Below are positions 1-8,079 of a DNA stretch of 64,000 nucleotides, one piece after another. The translations under genes and the position numbers were made by a program. Where the stretch lies: positions 124,001 through 188,000 of the forward strand of contig NZ_CP112874.1 of assembly GCF_029910235.1 (NCBI RefSeq), read 5' to 3'. The DNA is from Pseudanabaena galeata CCNP1313 (GTDB taxonomy: Bacteria > Cyanobacteriota > Cyanobacteriia > Pseudanabaenales > Pseudanabaenaceae). The first letter of the stretch is position 1. Every line of letters begins with the position of its first letter. The notes beneath the pieces are model-generated. The model saw only the letters and a list, made by a program, of their open reading frames with translations, was not told the DNA's origin and searched no databases.

Positions 1-1476
1 GCAGCAAAATTAAAAATGGAGGTTGATTCTCGACCATTAGAACTAGATGAAATTGATCGCCGCCTGATGCAATTGGAAATGGAAAGATTATCCTTGCAAA
101 AAGAAGGAGGCTTTCCCCCTGTTGAACGGACGGAAGCCGAAGGTAAAGTCGTCTATAAAACTAAGAGCAGTAAGGCTGTCCAAGATCGTCTCGATCGCCT
201 TGACAAAGAAATGGACGAATTACGCGATCGCCAAATTAGCCTCGATGATCGCTGGCAACAGGAAAAAGATACCATTGACAATCTGCGATCGCTCAAAGAA
301 CAAATCGATCAAACTAAGTTACTAATTGAGCAATCTGAACGTGAATTCAATCTCAATCGTGCTGCCGAATTGAAATATGGCAAGTTGACAGAACTAGAGA
401 AAAATCTTGATGAGGCCGAACTAGAGCTAAATCGAGCTAGAGTAGATGGTTCAATTCTCTTCCGTGAACAAGTCACAGAGGATGATATTGCCGAAATTGT
501 GGCGCGATGGACAGGTATTCCCCTCAAAAAGTTACTCTTATCAGAACGTCAAAAATTATTGACCCTAGAGAAACATCTCCACGATCGCGTCATTGGTCAA
601 GATGAAGCCGTAATTTCTGTGTCCTCAGCAATCCGTCGCGCTCGTGCAGGGATGAATGATCCTAACCGTCCCATTGGTTCATTCCTGTTTCTAGGTCCTA
701 CAGGAGTTGGCAAAACTGAACTGGCGCGAACCCTTGCCGAATTTCTATTTGATTCTGATGCTTCGATGGTACGGATCGACATGTCGGAATATATGGAGAA
801 ACACTCGGTTTCCCGCTTAATCGGTGCGCCCCCTGGTTATGTGGGCTATGAAGAAGGCGGACAGTTTTCCGAAGCAGTACGTCGTCATCCTTACTCAGTA
901 GTACTTTTTGATGAAGTCGAGAAAGCGCATCCTGATGTATTTAATATTCTTTTGCAAGTTCTTGATGATGGAAGGATTACCGACAGCCAAGGGCGCTTAG
1001 TTGATTGCAAGAATACGGTGATCATCATGACCAGTAATATCGGTAGCGATCGCATTCTCGAAGTGTCGAAAGATTTACCCAGCGATCTGGATGGGGATGC
1101 TCGCTATGACCAAATGCGCGATAAGGTGCTGGAGGTACTTCGCAATCATTTCCGTCCTGAGTTTCTCAATCGCATTGATGAAACAGTGATCTTCCATGCA
1201 TTACGTCGCAATGAAATTCGGTCAATTGCGGAGTTACAAATTAAACGTATTGAAAATAGGCTGAGCGATCGCAAGATTTCCTTAAAACTGAGTGAGGAAG
1301 CCAAAGACTATATTGCTGCTGTTGGTTATGATCCTTCCTACGGTGCGCGTCCTTTAAAACGCGCCATTCAAAGGGAAATCGAAAACCCGATCGCCAACAA
1401 AATTCTGGAAGGAACTTTTGCAGAAGGTCATCAAATTTCCATCACTGTAGAAGATGAGGCATTAGTTTTTAGTTAG
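1..1476 (+). CDS. clpB: ClpB disaggregase, C-terminal part (5' end outside window)
   Basis: ATP-dependent Hsp100 disaggregase that rescues aggregated cytosolic proteins with DnaK. The reading frame is open at base 1 (AAKLK precedes the first internal ATG at 16), so the start and first nucleotide-binding domain lie upstream. Visible are the charged coiled-coil middle domain (nt 1-480), then the second AAA+ module: DRVIGQDEAV, Walker A GPTGVGKTE (near 694), the pore-loop segment GAPPGYVGYEEGG, Walker B VVLFDEVEKAH (near 898), and the C-terminal D2-small domain with GARPLKRAIQ. The middle domain and closing residues fit ClpB rather than ClpC. A second ClpB paralogue may exist elsewhere, as is common in cyanobacteria. 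Confidence 0.95.
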   Translation, partial: AAKLKMEVDSRPLELDEIDRRLMQLEMERLSLQKEGGFPPVERTEAEGKVVYKTKSSKAVQDRLDRLDKEMDELRDRQISLDDRWQQEKDTIDNLRSLKEQIDQTKLLIEQSEREFNLNRAAELKYGKLTELEKNLDEAELELNRARVDGSILFREQVTEDDIAEIVARWTGIPLKKLLLSERQKLLTLEKHLHDRVIGQDEAVISVSSAIRRARAGMNDPNRPIGSFLFLGPTGVGKTELARTLAEFLFDSDASMVRIDMSEYMEKHSVSRLIGAPPGYVGYEEGGQFSEAVRRHPYSVVLFDEVEKAHPDVFNILLQVLDDGRITDSQGRLVDCKNTVIIMTSNIGSDRILEVSKDLPSDLDGDARYDQMRDKVLEVLRNHFRPEFLNRIDETVIFHALRRNEIRSIAELQIKRIENRLSDRKISLKLSEEAKDYIAAVGYDPSYGARPLKRAIQREIENPIANKILEGTFAEGHQISITVEDEALVFS

Positions 1477-1531
1477 TGTCTCTCAATCACCTCAAAATGT
1501 CTCGCTCAATCCCCAACCAAGAAAACATTTA

Positions 1532-1594
1532 AAAGCATTGCTTTGCAATGCTTTCATCTCGATTCACGAAAGTGTTGTCACACTTTTATGAATC
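1532..1594. repeat. Two adjacent hairpins downstream of clpB
   Basis: AAAGCATTG/CAATGCTTT (9 bp arms) is followed by GATTCACGAAAGTG paired imperfectly with CACTTTTATGAATC. Both motifs recur elsewhere in this window (for example 16671-16718, 38796-38846, 52870-52901), so they are dispersed repeat modules and may also end clpB transcription. The rest of the 349 bp gap up to the next gene holds only a short GC-rich imperfect stem around 1725-1745; no gene is visible. Confidence 0.6.
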
Positions 1595-1825
1595 GAAATT
1601 ATGGTATGTAGAGATTTTAAAAAATTATTTAGCTTTATAGCGTTTATCATTCTAGTGAAGCACGGGTTTGTTTTCCCGTCTTGGGTGAAGAAGTGCCTCG
1701 CTTGGTTGAAAAACGCTTGTGGCGCATGTTGTGCGTGCGCCACAGTTGTTAACTCTGGGGTTTAATTGTCCAACTACTTACTAAATATTCACAACAATGA
1801 AATCACATAGGGCAGGATTGACTAT

Positions 1826-2722
1826 ATGAAATGGGATGAAATGCGTGAGAGTGATAACGTAGAAGACCAGCGTGATGGATCGGACGAGTCAACGGAACCA
1901 ACTAATCTAAGCTCATCGTCAGTGGGCATGTTGGGTGGCTTAGGTGCTGGTGGTATTGCGATCGCTGTTATCCTTGGTCTAATTTTCAAAATTGATCCCA
2001 CCCAGCTTTTGAATTTAATTGGTGGCAATAATAAAACTGCACCCGCACCACAGGCTTTAGTCAAAACACCAACCAAAGACCGAGACTCAGCTTTTGTAAA
2101 ATCTGTTCTTGGTGATACCGAAGACACATGGGAGCGGATCTTTAAACAACAACTCAAAACTAACTATCAAGCTCCAAAACTAGTTCTTTTTGATGGTTCT
2201 GTTAAGTCAGCCTGTGGATCAGCCAAAACTTCATCTGGCCCATTTTATTGTCCTGCTGACAAAAAGGTATACCTAGATATGGGTTTCTTTAAGTATCTAG
2301 AAGCTACGGCTGGAAATGATGCTGACTTTGCGCGAGCCTATGCGATCGCCCATGAAGTTGGTCATCACATTCAGAATTTGCGTGGCATATCAGGCAAGGT
2401 AAGGCAGTTAAAAGCGAGTTCCAGTAAGGCTAAAGCCAATGAACTATCGGTAAGAATAGAATTGCAGGCTGATTGCCTTGCAGGGGTTTGGGGGCATTTT
2501 ACGGCTCAACGGGGCTTAATCTCCGATCAGGACATCACCAAAGCTCTGAACACAGCGACGCAAATAGGCGACGACTATTTGCAAAAGCAGTCTAAGCGTG
2601 GGCATGTAACTCCCGAATCCTTTACCCATGGTACTTCTGAGCAAAGAGTAACTTGGTTTAAGCGTGGTTTAAGTACTGGCAATATCGATCAATGCGATAC
2701 CTTTGCGACGAGTAAGCTATAA
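1826..2722 (+). CDS. Membrane-anchored neutral zinc metallopeptidase (YpfJ-like)
   Basis: The protein has an acidic, Ser/Thr-rich N-terminus, one hydrophobic segment at about residues 37-57 (GLGAGGIAIAVILGLIF), and a C-terminal peptidase domain. The zinc motif HEVGHH begins at H176 (HExxH), and a second conserved block ELQADCLAGVWG provides the likely third ligand region. This order (anchor, linker, HExxH, E-x-x-A-D-C) matches the Zn_peptidase/YpfJ family, usual length about 290 residues. The substrate is unknown in the family. The ATG is preceded by a purine-poor leader, and the next ATG (M6) is also possible. Confidence 0.85.
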   Translation: MKWDEMRESDNVEDQRDGSDESTEPTNLSSSSVGMLGGLGAGGIAIAVILGLIFKIDPTQLLNLIGGNNKTAPAPQALVKTPTKDRDSAFVKSVLGDTEDTWERIFKQQLKTNYQAPKLVLFDGSVKSACGSAKTSSGPFYCPADKKVYLDMGFFKYLEATAGNDADFARAYAIAHEVGHHIQNLRGISGKVRQLKASSSKAKANELSVRIELQADCLAGVWGHFTAQRGLISDQDITKALNTATQIGDDYLQKQSKRGHVTPESFTHGTSEQRVTWFKRGLSTGNIDQCDTFATSKL

Positions 2723-2762
2723 CAAAGAAGAAGCAAAGCTTCTCCTTTGTTATGGACAAATC

Positions 2763-2817
2763 AAAACCCAAAATAAAAGTGGCGGCGCGAAGCGCCGCCA
2801 CTTTTATTTTGGGTTTT
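2763..2817. repeat. Long perfect hairpin (26 bp arms), convergent gene ends
   Basis: Arms 2763-2788 and 2792-2817 pair perfectly around a GAA loop; the core is GGCGGCGC-GAA-GCGCCGCC with AAAACCC/GGGTTTT ends. It sits between two converging genes and could terminate both. Same family at 8938, 15217, 16628, 22772, 28825, 38861 and 49504. Confidence 0.8.
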
Positions 2818-2837
2818 ATTAAGCAAAACTTACGTTG

Positions 2838-3731
2838 CTATAAATCCTGATCTGTCCATGATTTGGGATCTTCTAAGGGTTCCAAATGGGTGAATACATT
2901 TACATGGGGTAAAGCTTTGCTAATGGCAGTTTCAACCTCTTCACATAAGTCATGCCCCTGTTGTATTGACCAATTACCTGACACCAGAATGTGAAAAGAT
3001 ACAAACTTTTTTGTACCTGCCATTCTGGTGCGGATGGCATGAAACTGGACTTGATGGCGATCATAATGGGACAAAATTTTATCAATCATTTGTCTCTCTT
3101 CGAGAGGAATAGAGGCATCTAAAAGCGCTGAGCCACTTTCCTGTATCAGCTTTACGCCAGTCCAGACAATATTTGCCGCAACTAATAAAGCAATCAAGGG
3201 ATCAAGAATTAACCAGCCCGTGACAGAAACTAATAATAATCCAAGGATTACGCCCACAGAAGTCCAGACATCGGTTAGCAAGTGGTGAGCATCAGCCCGC
3301 AAAGTAATTGAGCGTAGTCGCTTGCCTGCTTGGAGTAAGATTAGAGCCGTTATGCCATTGATGGCTGAAGCGACTACTGACAGGACTAGACCAAAACTAA
3401 GCTGTTCGAGAGGTTGCGGATTTAATAATCTGGGAATGGCGGCGATCGCAATACTTACAGCCGCCACTAAAATCAATGCGCCTTCAAATCCACTGGAGAA
3501 ATATTCGGCTTTAGAATGTCCAAATGTATGTTCTTCATCGGGTGGCTTCGCAGCATAGGTTAACGCCCATACTGCGCCGATCGCGGCGACGAGATTAACT
3601 CCCGACTCAAGGGAATCCGATAAAAATCCCACGGAATTAGTCAACAGATAAGCGCCTAATTTCAAAGCGATCGTCAAAAGTGCCGCTCCGATTGAGAGAA
3701 ACCCATAATAACGAGCCGATTTATTTTGCAT
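2838..3731 (-). CDS. Cation diffusion facilitator (CDF) metal transporter
   Basis: Inner-membrane antiporter that exports divalent metal ions such as Zn, Co, Fe or Mn. About five to six hydrophobic helices fill residues 8-200; the second carries SDSLESGVN and the fifth HHLLTDVWTS, the positions of the transport-site residues in the CDF family. The C-terminal cytoplasmic domain (residues 205-297) has the family's ferredoxin-like fold, with H-rich HYDRHQVQFHAIRTRM and VFTHLEP. At 297 residues it is of normal length. The metal cannot be told from sequence. It is divergent from the exporter adaptor that follows, with about 90 bp between starts. Confidence 0.9.
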   Translation of the reverse strand: MQNKSARYYGFLSIGAALLTIALKLGAYLLTNSVGFLSDSLESGVNLVAAIGAVWALTYAAKPPDEEHTFGHSKAEYFSSGFEGALILVAAVSIAIAAIPRLLNPQPLEQLSFGLVLSVVASAINGITALILLQAGKRLRSITLRADAHHLLTDVWTSVGVILGLLLVSVTGWLILDPLIALLVAANIVWTGVKLIQESGSALLDASIPLEERQMIDKILSHYDRHQVQFHAIRTRMAGTKKFVSFHILVSGNWSIQQGHDLCEEVETAISKALPHVNVFTHLEPLEDPKSWTDQDL

Positions 3732-3819
3732 ATCGCCGTTTATTGAAAATTAGGTAAGGTCAAGTGAACGTTTGATCGAGTATAAGTGTCTAAAGCCATT
3801 AAGCATTGACTTAACTCTT

Positions 3820-5232
3820 ATGCAAACAGAGAAACAACTGAAACCGCAGGAAATGGATTTAACCGAAGGGCAAGATGTAGATGAGCTAGAACAGCCAAAA
3901 AAAAAGTTCCTAGGTCGTTGGGGATGGCGGATAGCCATCATCTTGATCCTGATTGCGGTTGGCGGTGGTGGTTACTATGCCTATACCCAACTGACAGCAC
4001 CTGCGAATAATCGAGAAACGCGCCGACGCGATCGCACGGTTGCCATTAAGCGAGAAACCTTACCAATTATCGTCACTGCTAACGGTACAATTCAGCCTGA
4101 AAAGTCGATTAATGTCAGCCCTAAAAGCTCAGGGCGGCTCAAGAGTTTACTAGTTAAGGAAGGCGAGAATGTACGCACAGGGCAAATCCTTGCCTATATG
4201 GATGAGTCCAATACCTTAGGGCAAATCACCCAAGCGGATGGAAGTCTGGCGGCGGCTCAGGCAAGTCTCGATCTATTAAGGGCAGGAAATCGCGCTCAAG
4301 ATATTGCTCAAGCTCAAGCTAACTTAACTAACGCCCAAGCGACCCTCGAACAATCAGAAATCGTCTATCGCCAAAATCAACAGCTTTATCGGGAAGGGGC
4401 GATCGCCTCGCGAGATCTGGATGCTTCCAGAACCACGATGGAAGCCAATCGCGCTAGGGTAACACAGGCGCGAGAAGCATTATCTTTGCAGCAATCAGGT
4501 TCGCGTCCTGAAGAAATCGATCGCGCACAGGCGCAAGTTGTAGCCGCCGCAGGATCTTTGCAAAGTGTGCAGTCTCAGTTAGAAGACACAATAATTCGCG
4601 CTCCCTTTGATGGTGTAGTAGTCCGTAAGTATGCTGACCCTGGAGCTTTTGTAACGCCAACAACATCAGGAAGCGCGGTGAGTTCAGCAACGGCTTCTTC
4701 GATTCTTGCCCTTGCTAGCAATAATCAAGTTGTGGCGAATGTGGCTGAAGCCGATATTTCTCAGATTGCGATCGGTCAACAGGTGACGCTGCAAGTTGAT
4801 GCCTATCCAACGAAAAAGTTTCGCGGTCGAGTGGTGTCGATTTCTCCACAGGCGATCGTTACTCAGAATGTCACCAGCTTTGAAGTGAAAGCCGAAATTA
4901 CTTCTGAAGACAAGCAAATGTTGCGATCGGGAATGAATGCCAGTTTAGAATTTAAAGCTGGTGAATTGAAGAATGTGCTAGTTGTCCCCACCGTAGCGAT
5001 CGTTCGAGAAAAGGGACTTACAGGCGTATATGTCAAGACAGAGCAGAGTGAAACTGCTGTGTTTACAGCTATTGAAACTGGACTCACCGTTGACGACAAA
5101 ACCGAGGTGAAATCAGGATTAACAGGTAATGAGAGAATTTTTGTTTCTTTCCCTGAAGGTTCTGCGCGTCCACGAACTGAGCCTAGAGGAGTTCCAGGGC
5201 TATCGCCTTCACCACAAAGAAGTCGGGGTTAA
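3820..5232 (+). CDS. HlyD/MacA-type periplasmic adaptor of a tripartite exporter
   Basis: Membrane-fusion protein expected to bridge the permease and an outer-membrane channel. A cytoplasmic stretch of about 45 residues precedes one transmembrane helix (WRIAIILILIAVGGGGYYAY). A barrel-sandwich half follows (VSPKSSGRLKSLLVKEGENV), then a long Ala/Gln-rich coiled-coil hairpin, the returning lipoyl half (IRAPFDGVVVRKYADPGAFV), and beta-barrel and membrane-proximal domains to residue 470. I start at the ATG at 3820; an in-frame TTG 48 bp upstream is less likely. The next gene begins 6 bp after the stop, so the two are co-transcribed and the product is probably MacA/DevB-like. Confidence 0.88.
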   Translation: MQTEKQLKPQEMDLTEGQDVDELEQPKKKFLGRWGWRIAIILILIAVGGGGYYAYTQLTAPANNRETRRRDRTVAIKRETLPIIVTANGTIQPEKSINVSPKSSGRLKSLLVKEGENVRTGQILAYMDESNTLGQITQADGSLAAAQASLDLLRAGNRAQDIAQAQANLTNAQATLEQSEIVYRQNQQLYREGAIASRDLDASRTTMEANRARVTQAREALSLQQSGSRPEEIDRAQAQVVAAAGSLQSVQSQLEDTIIRAPFDGVVVRKYADPGAFVTPTTSGSAVSSATASSILALASNNQVVANVAEADISQIAIGQQVTLQVDAYPTKKFRGRVVSISPQAIVTQNVTSFEVKAEITSEDKQMLRSGMNASLEFKAGELKNVLVVPTVAIVREKGLTGVYVKTEQSETAVFTAIETGLTVDDKTEVKSGLTGNERIFVSFPEGSARPRTEPRGVPGLSPSPQRSRG

Positions 5233-5238
5233 GCAAAT

Positions 5239-6513
5239 ATGCAAAATTCAAAGCCATTAGCAAAACCACGCATTCAAGTTGCTAAGGTTCCCTTTGCCGA
5301 AATTCTGTCCATGGCGGCGGAGTCTCTCTGGAATAACCGACTGCGAACTGCCCTAACTATGTTGGGAGTAGTGATTGGAATTGCAGCCGTAATTGCGATT
5401 ACATCGATTGGTCAAGGTATTCAAAAGTCAACGGAAAATCAGTTACAAGCCCTTGGCACAAATTCGATTAATGTCCTCACAGGTTCTGCGCGGACAGGTG
5501 GCATTAGTCAGGGTGGTGGTAGTGCTTCCACTTTGACGCTCGAAGATGCTCAAGCTGTGGCAAAAGCCCCTGCGGTGAAGTTAGTATCGGCATATTTGCA
5601 GCGGACTCGACAGGTTTCCTATGGCAATAAAAACACCTTGACAACGGTAATCGGTACGGATGTCAACTATTCTCCGATTCGCAATACTTTTCCCACTGAA
5701 GGGAGATATTTTGATCAAGAAGATATTGATAATGCTCGATCAGTAGTGGTGCTTGGCTCGAAGGTGAAATCGGATCTATTTGGTAATGCCAATGCGATCG
5801 GTGGGCGAATTCGGATTCAAGCGGAGCAGTACCAAGTTATTGGGGTAATGGAGTCGAAAGGTGCTTCAGGTGGCTTTGATCAGGACGATCGCGTATTGAT
5901 TCCGCTTAAAAATATGTCCGCGCGACAGGTGGGTAACAATGCCTTGCAGGGGATCTCAGTGAGTGGATTTTGGGTGCAAGCCTTTGATGAATCAGAAATT
6001 GATGCTGCACAATTCCAATTAACAAATCTTTTGCGCCTACGACACAAGATTTATCCACCTCAACCCGATGACTTTCGGATTGTGAACCAGACCGATATCG
6101 TCAGTGCTTTCACAAATATTGTTGGTTTGCTGACGCTTATGGTCGGCGCGATCGCAGCCATATCTCTGATCGTTGGCGGCATCGGCATTGCGAATATTAT
6201 GCTAGTTTCGGTAGTGGAACGTACTCGCGAAATTGGTGTCAGGAAAGCATTAGGGGCAACGCGATCGGCTATTCTGAGTCAGTTTCTCACTGAGGCAATT
6301 CTGGTGTCGGGGCTGGGTGGTGTCGTGGGGATTGGGTTGGGAGTAGCGATCGCCTATACTTCAGCAACAGTTTTCCAATTTCCCTTTCTGGTATCGATCT
6401 GGGCGGTTGTCGCAGGTTTTGGTTTATCGATGGTGGTGGGTTTAGTGGCGGGAGTGATTCCTGCAAGGAGTGCCGCTAGGTTAGATCCTATTCAAGCGCT
6501 TAGAAGTGATTAA
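5239..6513 (+). CDS. MacB/FtsX-type ABC transporter permease
   Basis: Permease of a type VII ABC exporter (MacB/DevC class) without a fused ATPase. The first helix follows NNRLRTALTMLGVVIGIAAV. A large periplasmic MacB_PCD domain spans residues 60-280. Three more helices begin at about 290 (LLTLMVGAIAAISLIVGGIG), 345 and 385; VERTREIGVRKALGATR and the end PARSAARLDPIQAL are hallmark FtsX-family segments. It forms an operon with the adaptor upstream. The ATPase gene lies 273 bp downstream because a miniature transposon starts at this gene's stop codon. Confidence 0.92.
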   Translation: MQNSKPLAKPRIQVAKVPFAEILSMAAESLWNNRLRTALTMLGVVIGIAAVIAITSIGQGIQKSTENQLQALGTNSINVLTGSARTGGISQGGGSASTLTLEDAQAVAKAPAVKLVSAYLQRTRQVSYGNKNTLTTVIGTDVNYSPIRNTFPTEGRYFDQEDIDNARSVVVLGSKVKSDLFGNANAIGGRIRIQAEQYQVIGVMESKGASGGFDQDDRVLIPLKNMSARQVGNNALQGISVSGFWVQAFDESEIDAAQFQLTNLLRLRHKIYPPQPDDFRIVNQTDIVSAFTNIVGLLTLMVGAIAAISLIVGGIGIANIMLVSVVERTREIGVRKALGATRSAILSQFLTEAILVSGLGGVVGIGLGVAIAYTSATVFQFPFLVSIWAVVAGFGLSMVVGLVAGVIPARSAARLDPIQALRSD

Positions 6514-6724
6514 GAAACCATTTAAGAATTGTCTAGATCCCCACTCAATCCCCCTTAAGAAGCTACCGTGTACACACAAGTCTCTCTGTCTACGTTTGAA
6601 GGTTTAGATCCCCCCCAGCCCCCCTTAAAAAGGGGGGAGAATTTTCTTCTTCCCCCTTTTTAAGGGGGATTGAGGGGGATCTCTTAGAACTTTTGACCGC
6701 AGAAAGTAATTCTTAAATGGTTTC
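6514..6724. mobile_element. MITE with GAAACCATTTAAGAATT ends, TAA duplicated
   Basis: Seventeen-base perfect terminal inverted repeats GAAACCATTTAAGAATT (6514-6530) and AATTCTTAAATGGTTTC (6708-6724). Both sides are flanked by TAA (6511-6513 and 6725-6727), and the left TAA is the permease stop codon. No transposase is encoded, so mobility would need one in trans. A second, shorter member lies at 41184-41320, again at a TAA stop codon. Confidence 0.8.
6569..6680. repeat. C/G-rich hairpin element with TGTACACACAAGTC end (copy 1)
   Basis: The sequence starts with TGTACACACAAGTC and continues into a stem of CCCCCTTAAAAAGG-type runs folding on themselves around AGAATTTTCTTCTT. It matches the elements at 51352-51503 and 54466-54615 but lacks the far terminal repeat. 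It is therefore a truncated copy lying inside the larger MITE. Confidence 0.7.
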
Positions 6725-6786
6725 TAAGATAAAAACCTCTTCGAGGTTCTTAATCTTGGGTTTGACAATACAACTTAAGGAAATCT

Positions 6787-7473
6787 ATGATTCGTTTAAA
6801 TAATATTCGTAAAGCTTATCGCCTTGCTGAAGTTGATGTGCCAATTCTCAAAGGGATTGATTTAGAGATTGAGTCGGGCGAATATGCGGCGATTATGGGC
6901 ATGTCAGGTTCGGGCAAATCAACGCTGATGAATATTATTGGCTGCCTCGATCGCCCCACGTCAGGGAAATACTATCTCGAAGATCGCGAATTAACGACCT
7001 ATAACGATGATGAACTGGCTTTCATTCGCAATCGTCGGATTGGGTTTGTATTTCAGCAGTTTAATTTGCTATCACGCTCAACAGCGATCGAGAACGTAAT
7101 GCTGCCGATGATTTATTCCAATATCCCCAAAGAAAAACGTCATCGCCTCGCCTCTGAAGCCTTAACCAAAGTCGGACTTAGCGATCGCATGTCCAATCGT
7201 CCTAATCAACTATCAGGTGGACAACAGCAACGGGTAGCGATCGCCCGTGCTTTAGCTAATCGTCCTGCGTTAATTCTGGCGGATGAACCGACGGGAGCGC
7301 TAGATTCGCAAACATCCCATGAGGTAATGGAACTATTAGGGGAGTTAAATTCACAGGGAATTACGATTGTGCTAGTTACCCATGAGCATGATGTTGCGGA
7401 GAGAACTCGTCGGATTATTCGGATTCAAGATGGTTTGATCGTTAAAACCGAACAGGTGGCGGCTCTCAATTAA
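6787..7473 (+). CDS. ABC transporter ATP-binding protein (MacB/LolD/DevA class)
   Basis: ATPase that powers the permease and adaptor encoded upstream. The protein carries Walker A GMSGSGKST (residues 38-46), Q-loop FVFQQFNLL, signature LSGGQQQRVAIARAL, Walker B LILADEPTGALD and switch histidine LVTHEHD. Length (228) and the N-terminus MIRLNNIRKAY are typical of LolD/MacB N-domain proteins. Its separation from the permease by the inserted repeat may mean a weaker or separate promoter. A leader GGAAATCT precedes the ATG. Confidence 0.93.
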   Translation: MIRLNNIRKAYRLAEVDVPILKGIDLEIESGEYAAIMGMSGSGKSTLMNIIGCLDRPTSGKYYLEDRELTTYNDDELAFIRNRRIGFVFQQFNLLSRSTAIENVMLPMIYSNIPKEKRHRLASEALTKVGLSDRMSNRPNQLSGGQQQRVAIARALANRPALILADEPTGALDSQTSHEVMELLGELNSQGITIVLVTHEHDVAERTRRIIRIQDGLIVKTEQVAALN

Positions 7474-7513
7474 ACTTCTGTCTCTTACAACAATTGCCGA
7501 TCAAGCGAGCCAC

Positions 7514-7562
7514 AAGAAAAATCTTGAAAGCGTTGCTTCACAACACTTTCAAGATTTTTCTT
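7514..7562. repeat. Hairpin repeat, AAGAAAAATCTTGAAAGC type
   Basis: AAGAAAAATCTTGAAAGCGTTG pairs with CAACACTTTCAAGATTTTTCTT with one mismatch. Related stems occur at 28948, 38796 and 47121. It follows the ATPase gene and could act as its terminator. Confidence 0.65.
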
Positions 7563-7659
7563 AATTTGGGTTTAAGCGCAAAGCGCTATAGCGAGCGCTA
7601 TGTTATACCAATTCACGAAAGTAGGACAACACTGATGATTTTTGTCAAAGTTTTGAAAG

Positions 7660-7750
7660 ATAAGTACCTGTGCAGAATAAATTACCCAAACCCGTAAAGT
7701 TGCGCCCCTGCGGGCGCAACTTTACGGGTTTGGGTTTGTAATTAATTATG
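7660..7750. repeat. Dispersed repeat with 24 bp stem (copy 1)
   Basis: A near-identical block recurs at 59231-59332. The core is a perfect 24 bp stem (7684-7707 with 7712-7735, loop CTGC) flanked by ATAAGTACCTGTGCAG and TGCCCATCTACT. Conservation of the unpaired flanks in both copies shows that the unit is larger than the hairpin. Confidence 0.75.
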
Positions 7751-7962
7751 CCCATCTACTTACTGGGACAGAGCAACCAATGTTGCCATTAATGCTCGAA
7801 GAAAGAAAAGGTCGGTCAAGAATGAGACTGAGTGAATACTGTCAAAAATTTTGTGTAAACTGAAGCTGAATCCATCGATTTTAGGTCTATATTGCTGGAT
7901 TTGTTGATGAGTAGTGTAAAGTGATCGCGCGATCGCTAATATATCAAGTAGCTCACCATAAT

Positions 7963-8024
7963 TAAAACCTAAAAACAGAAGCTGTCCCGCCCGCATAGCG
8001 GGCGGGACAGCTTTCTGGGTTTTT
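7963..8024. repeat. Hairpin repeat, GCTGTCCCGCCCGC type (copy 1)
   Basis: AGCTGTCCCGCCCGC-ATA-GCGGGCGGGACAGCT is a perfect 15 bp stem with looser outer pairing. The segment before it, AGCTCACCATAATTAAA, and the stem recur at 47021-47089. Between 7751 and 7962 I see no convincing gene; a 78-codon minus-strand frame there runs into this repeat. Confidence 0.7.
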
Positions 8025-8079
8025 AGTGTACTTATGCCTAGCTACTTAGAACGATGCAAACAAAAACTGACGGGAATAT

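Noticed and set aside
7760-7996. 78-codon minus-strand frame in the gap before the kinase/phosphatase gene
   Set aside because: Its first codons lie inside a dispersed hairpin repeat, no ribosome site is present, and the sequence matches no family I know.
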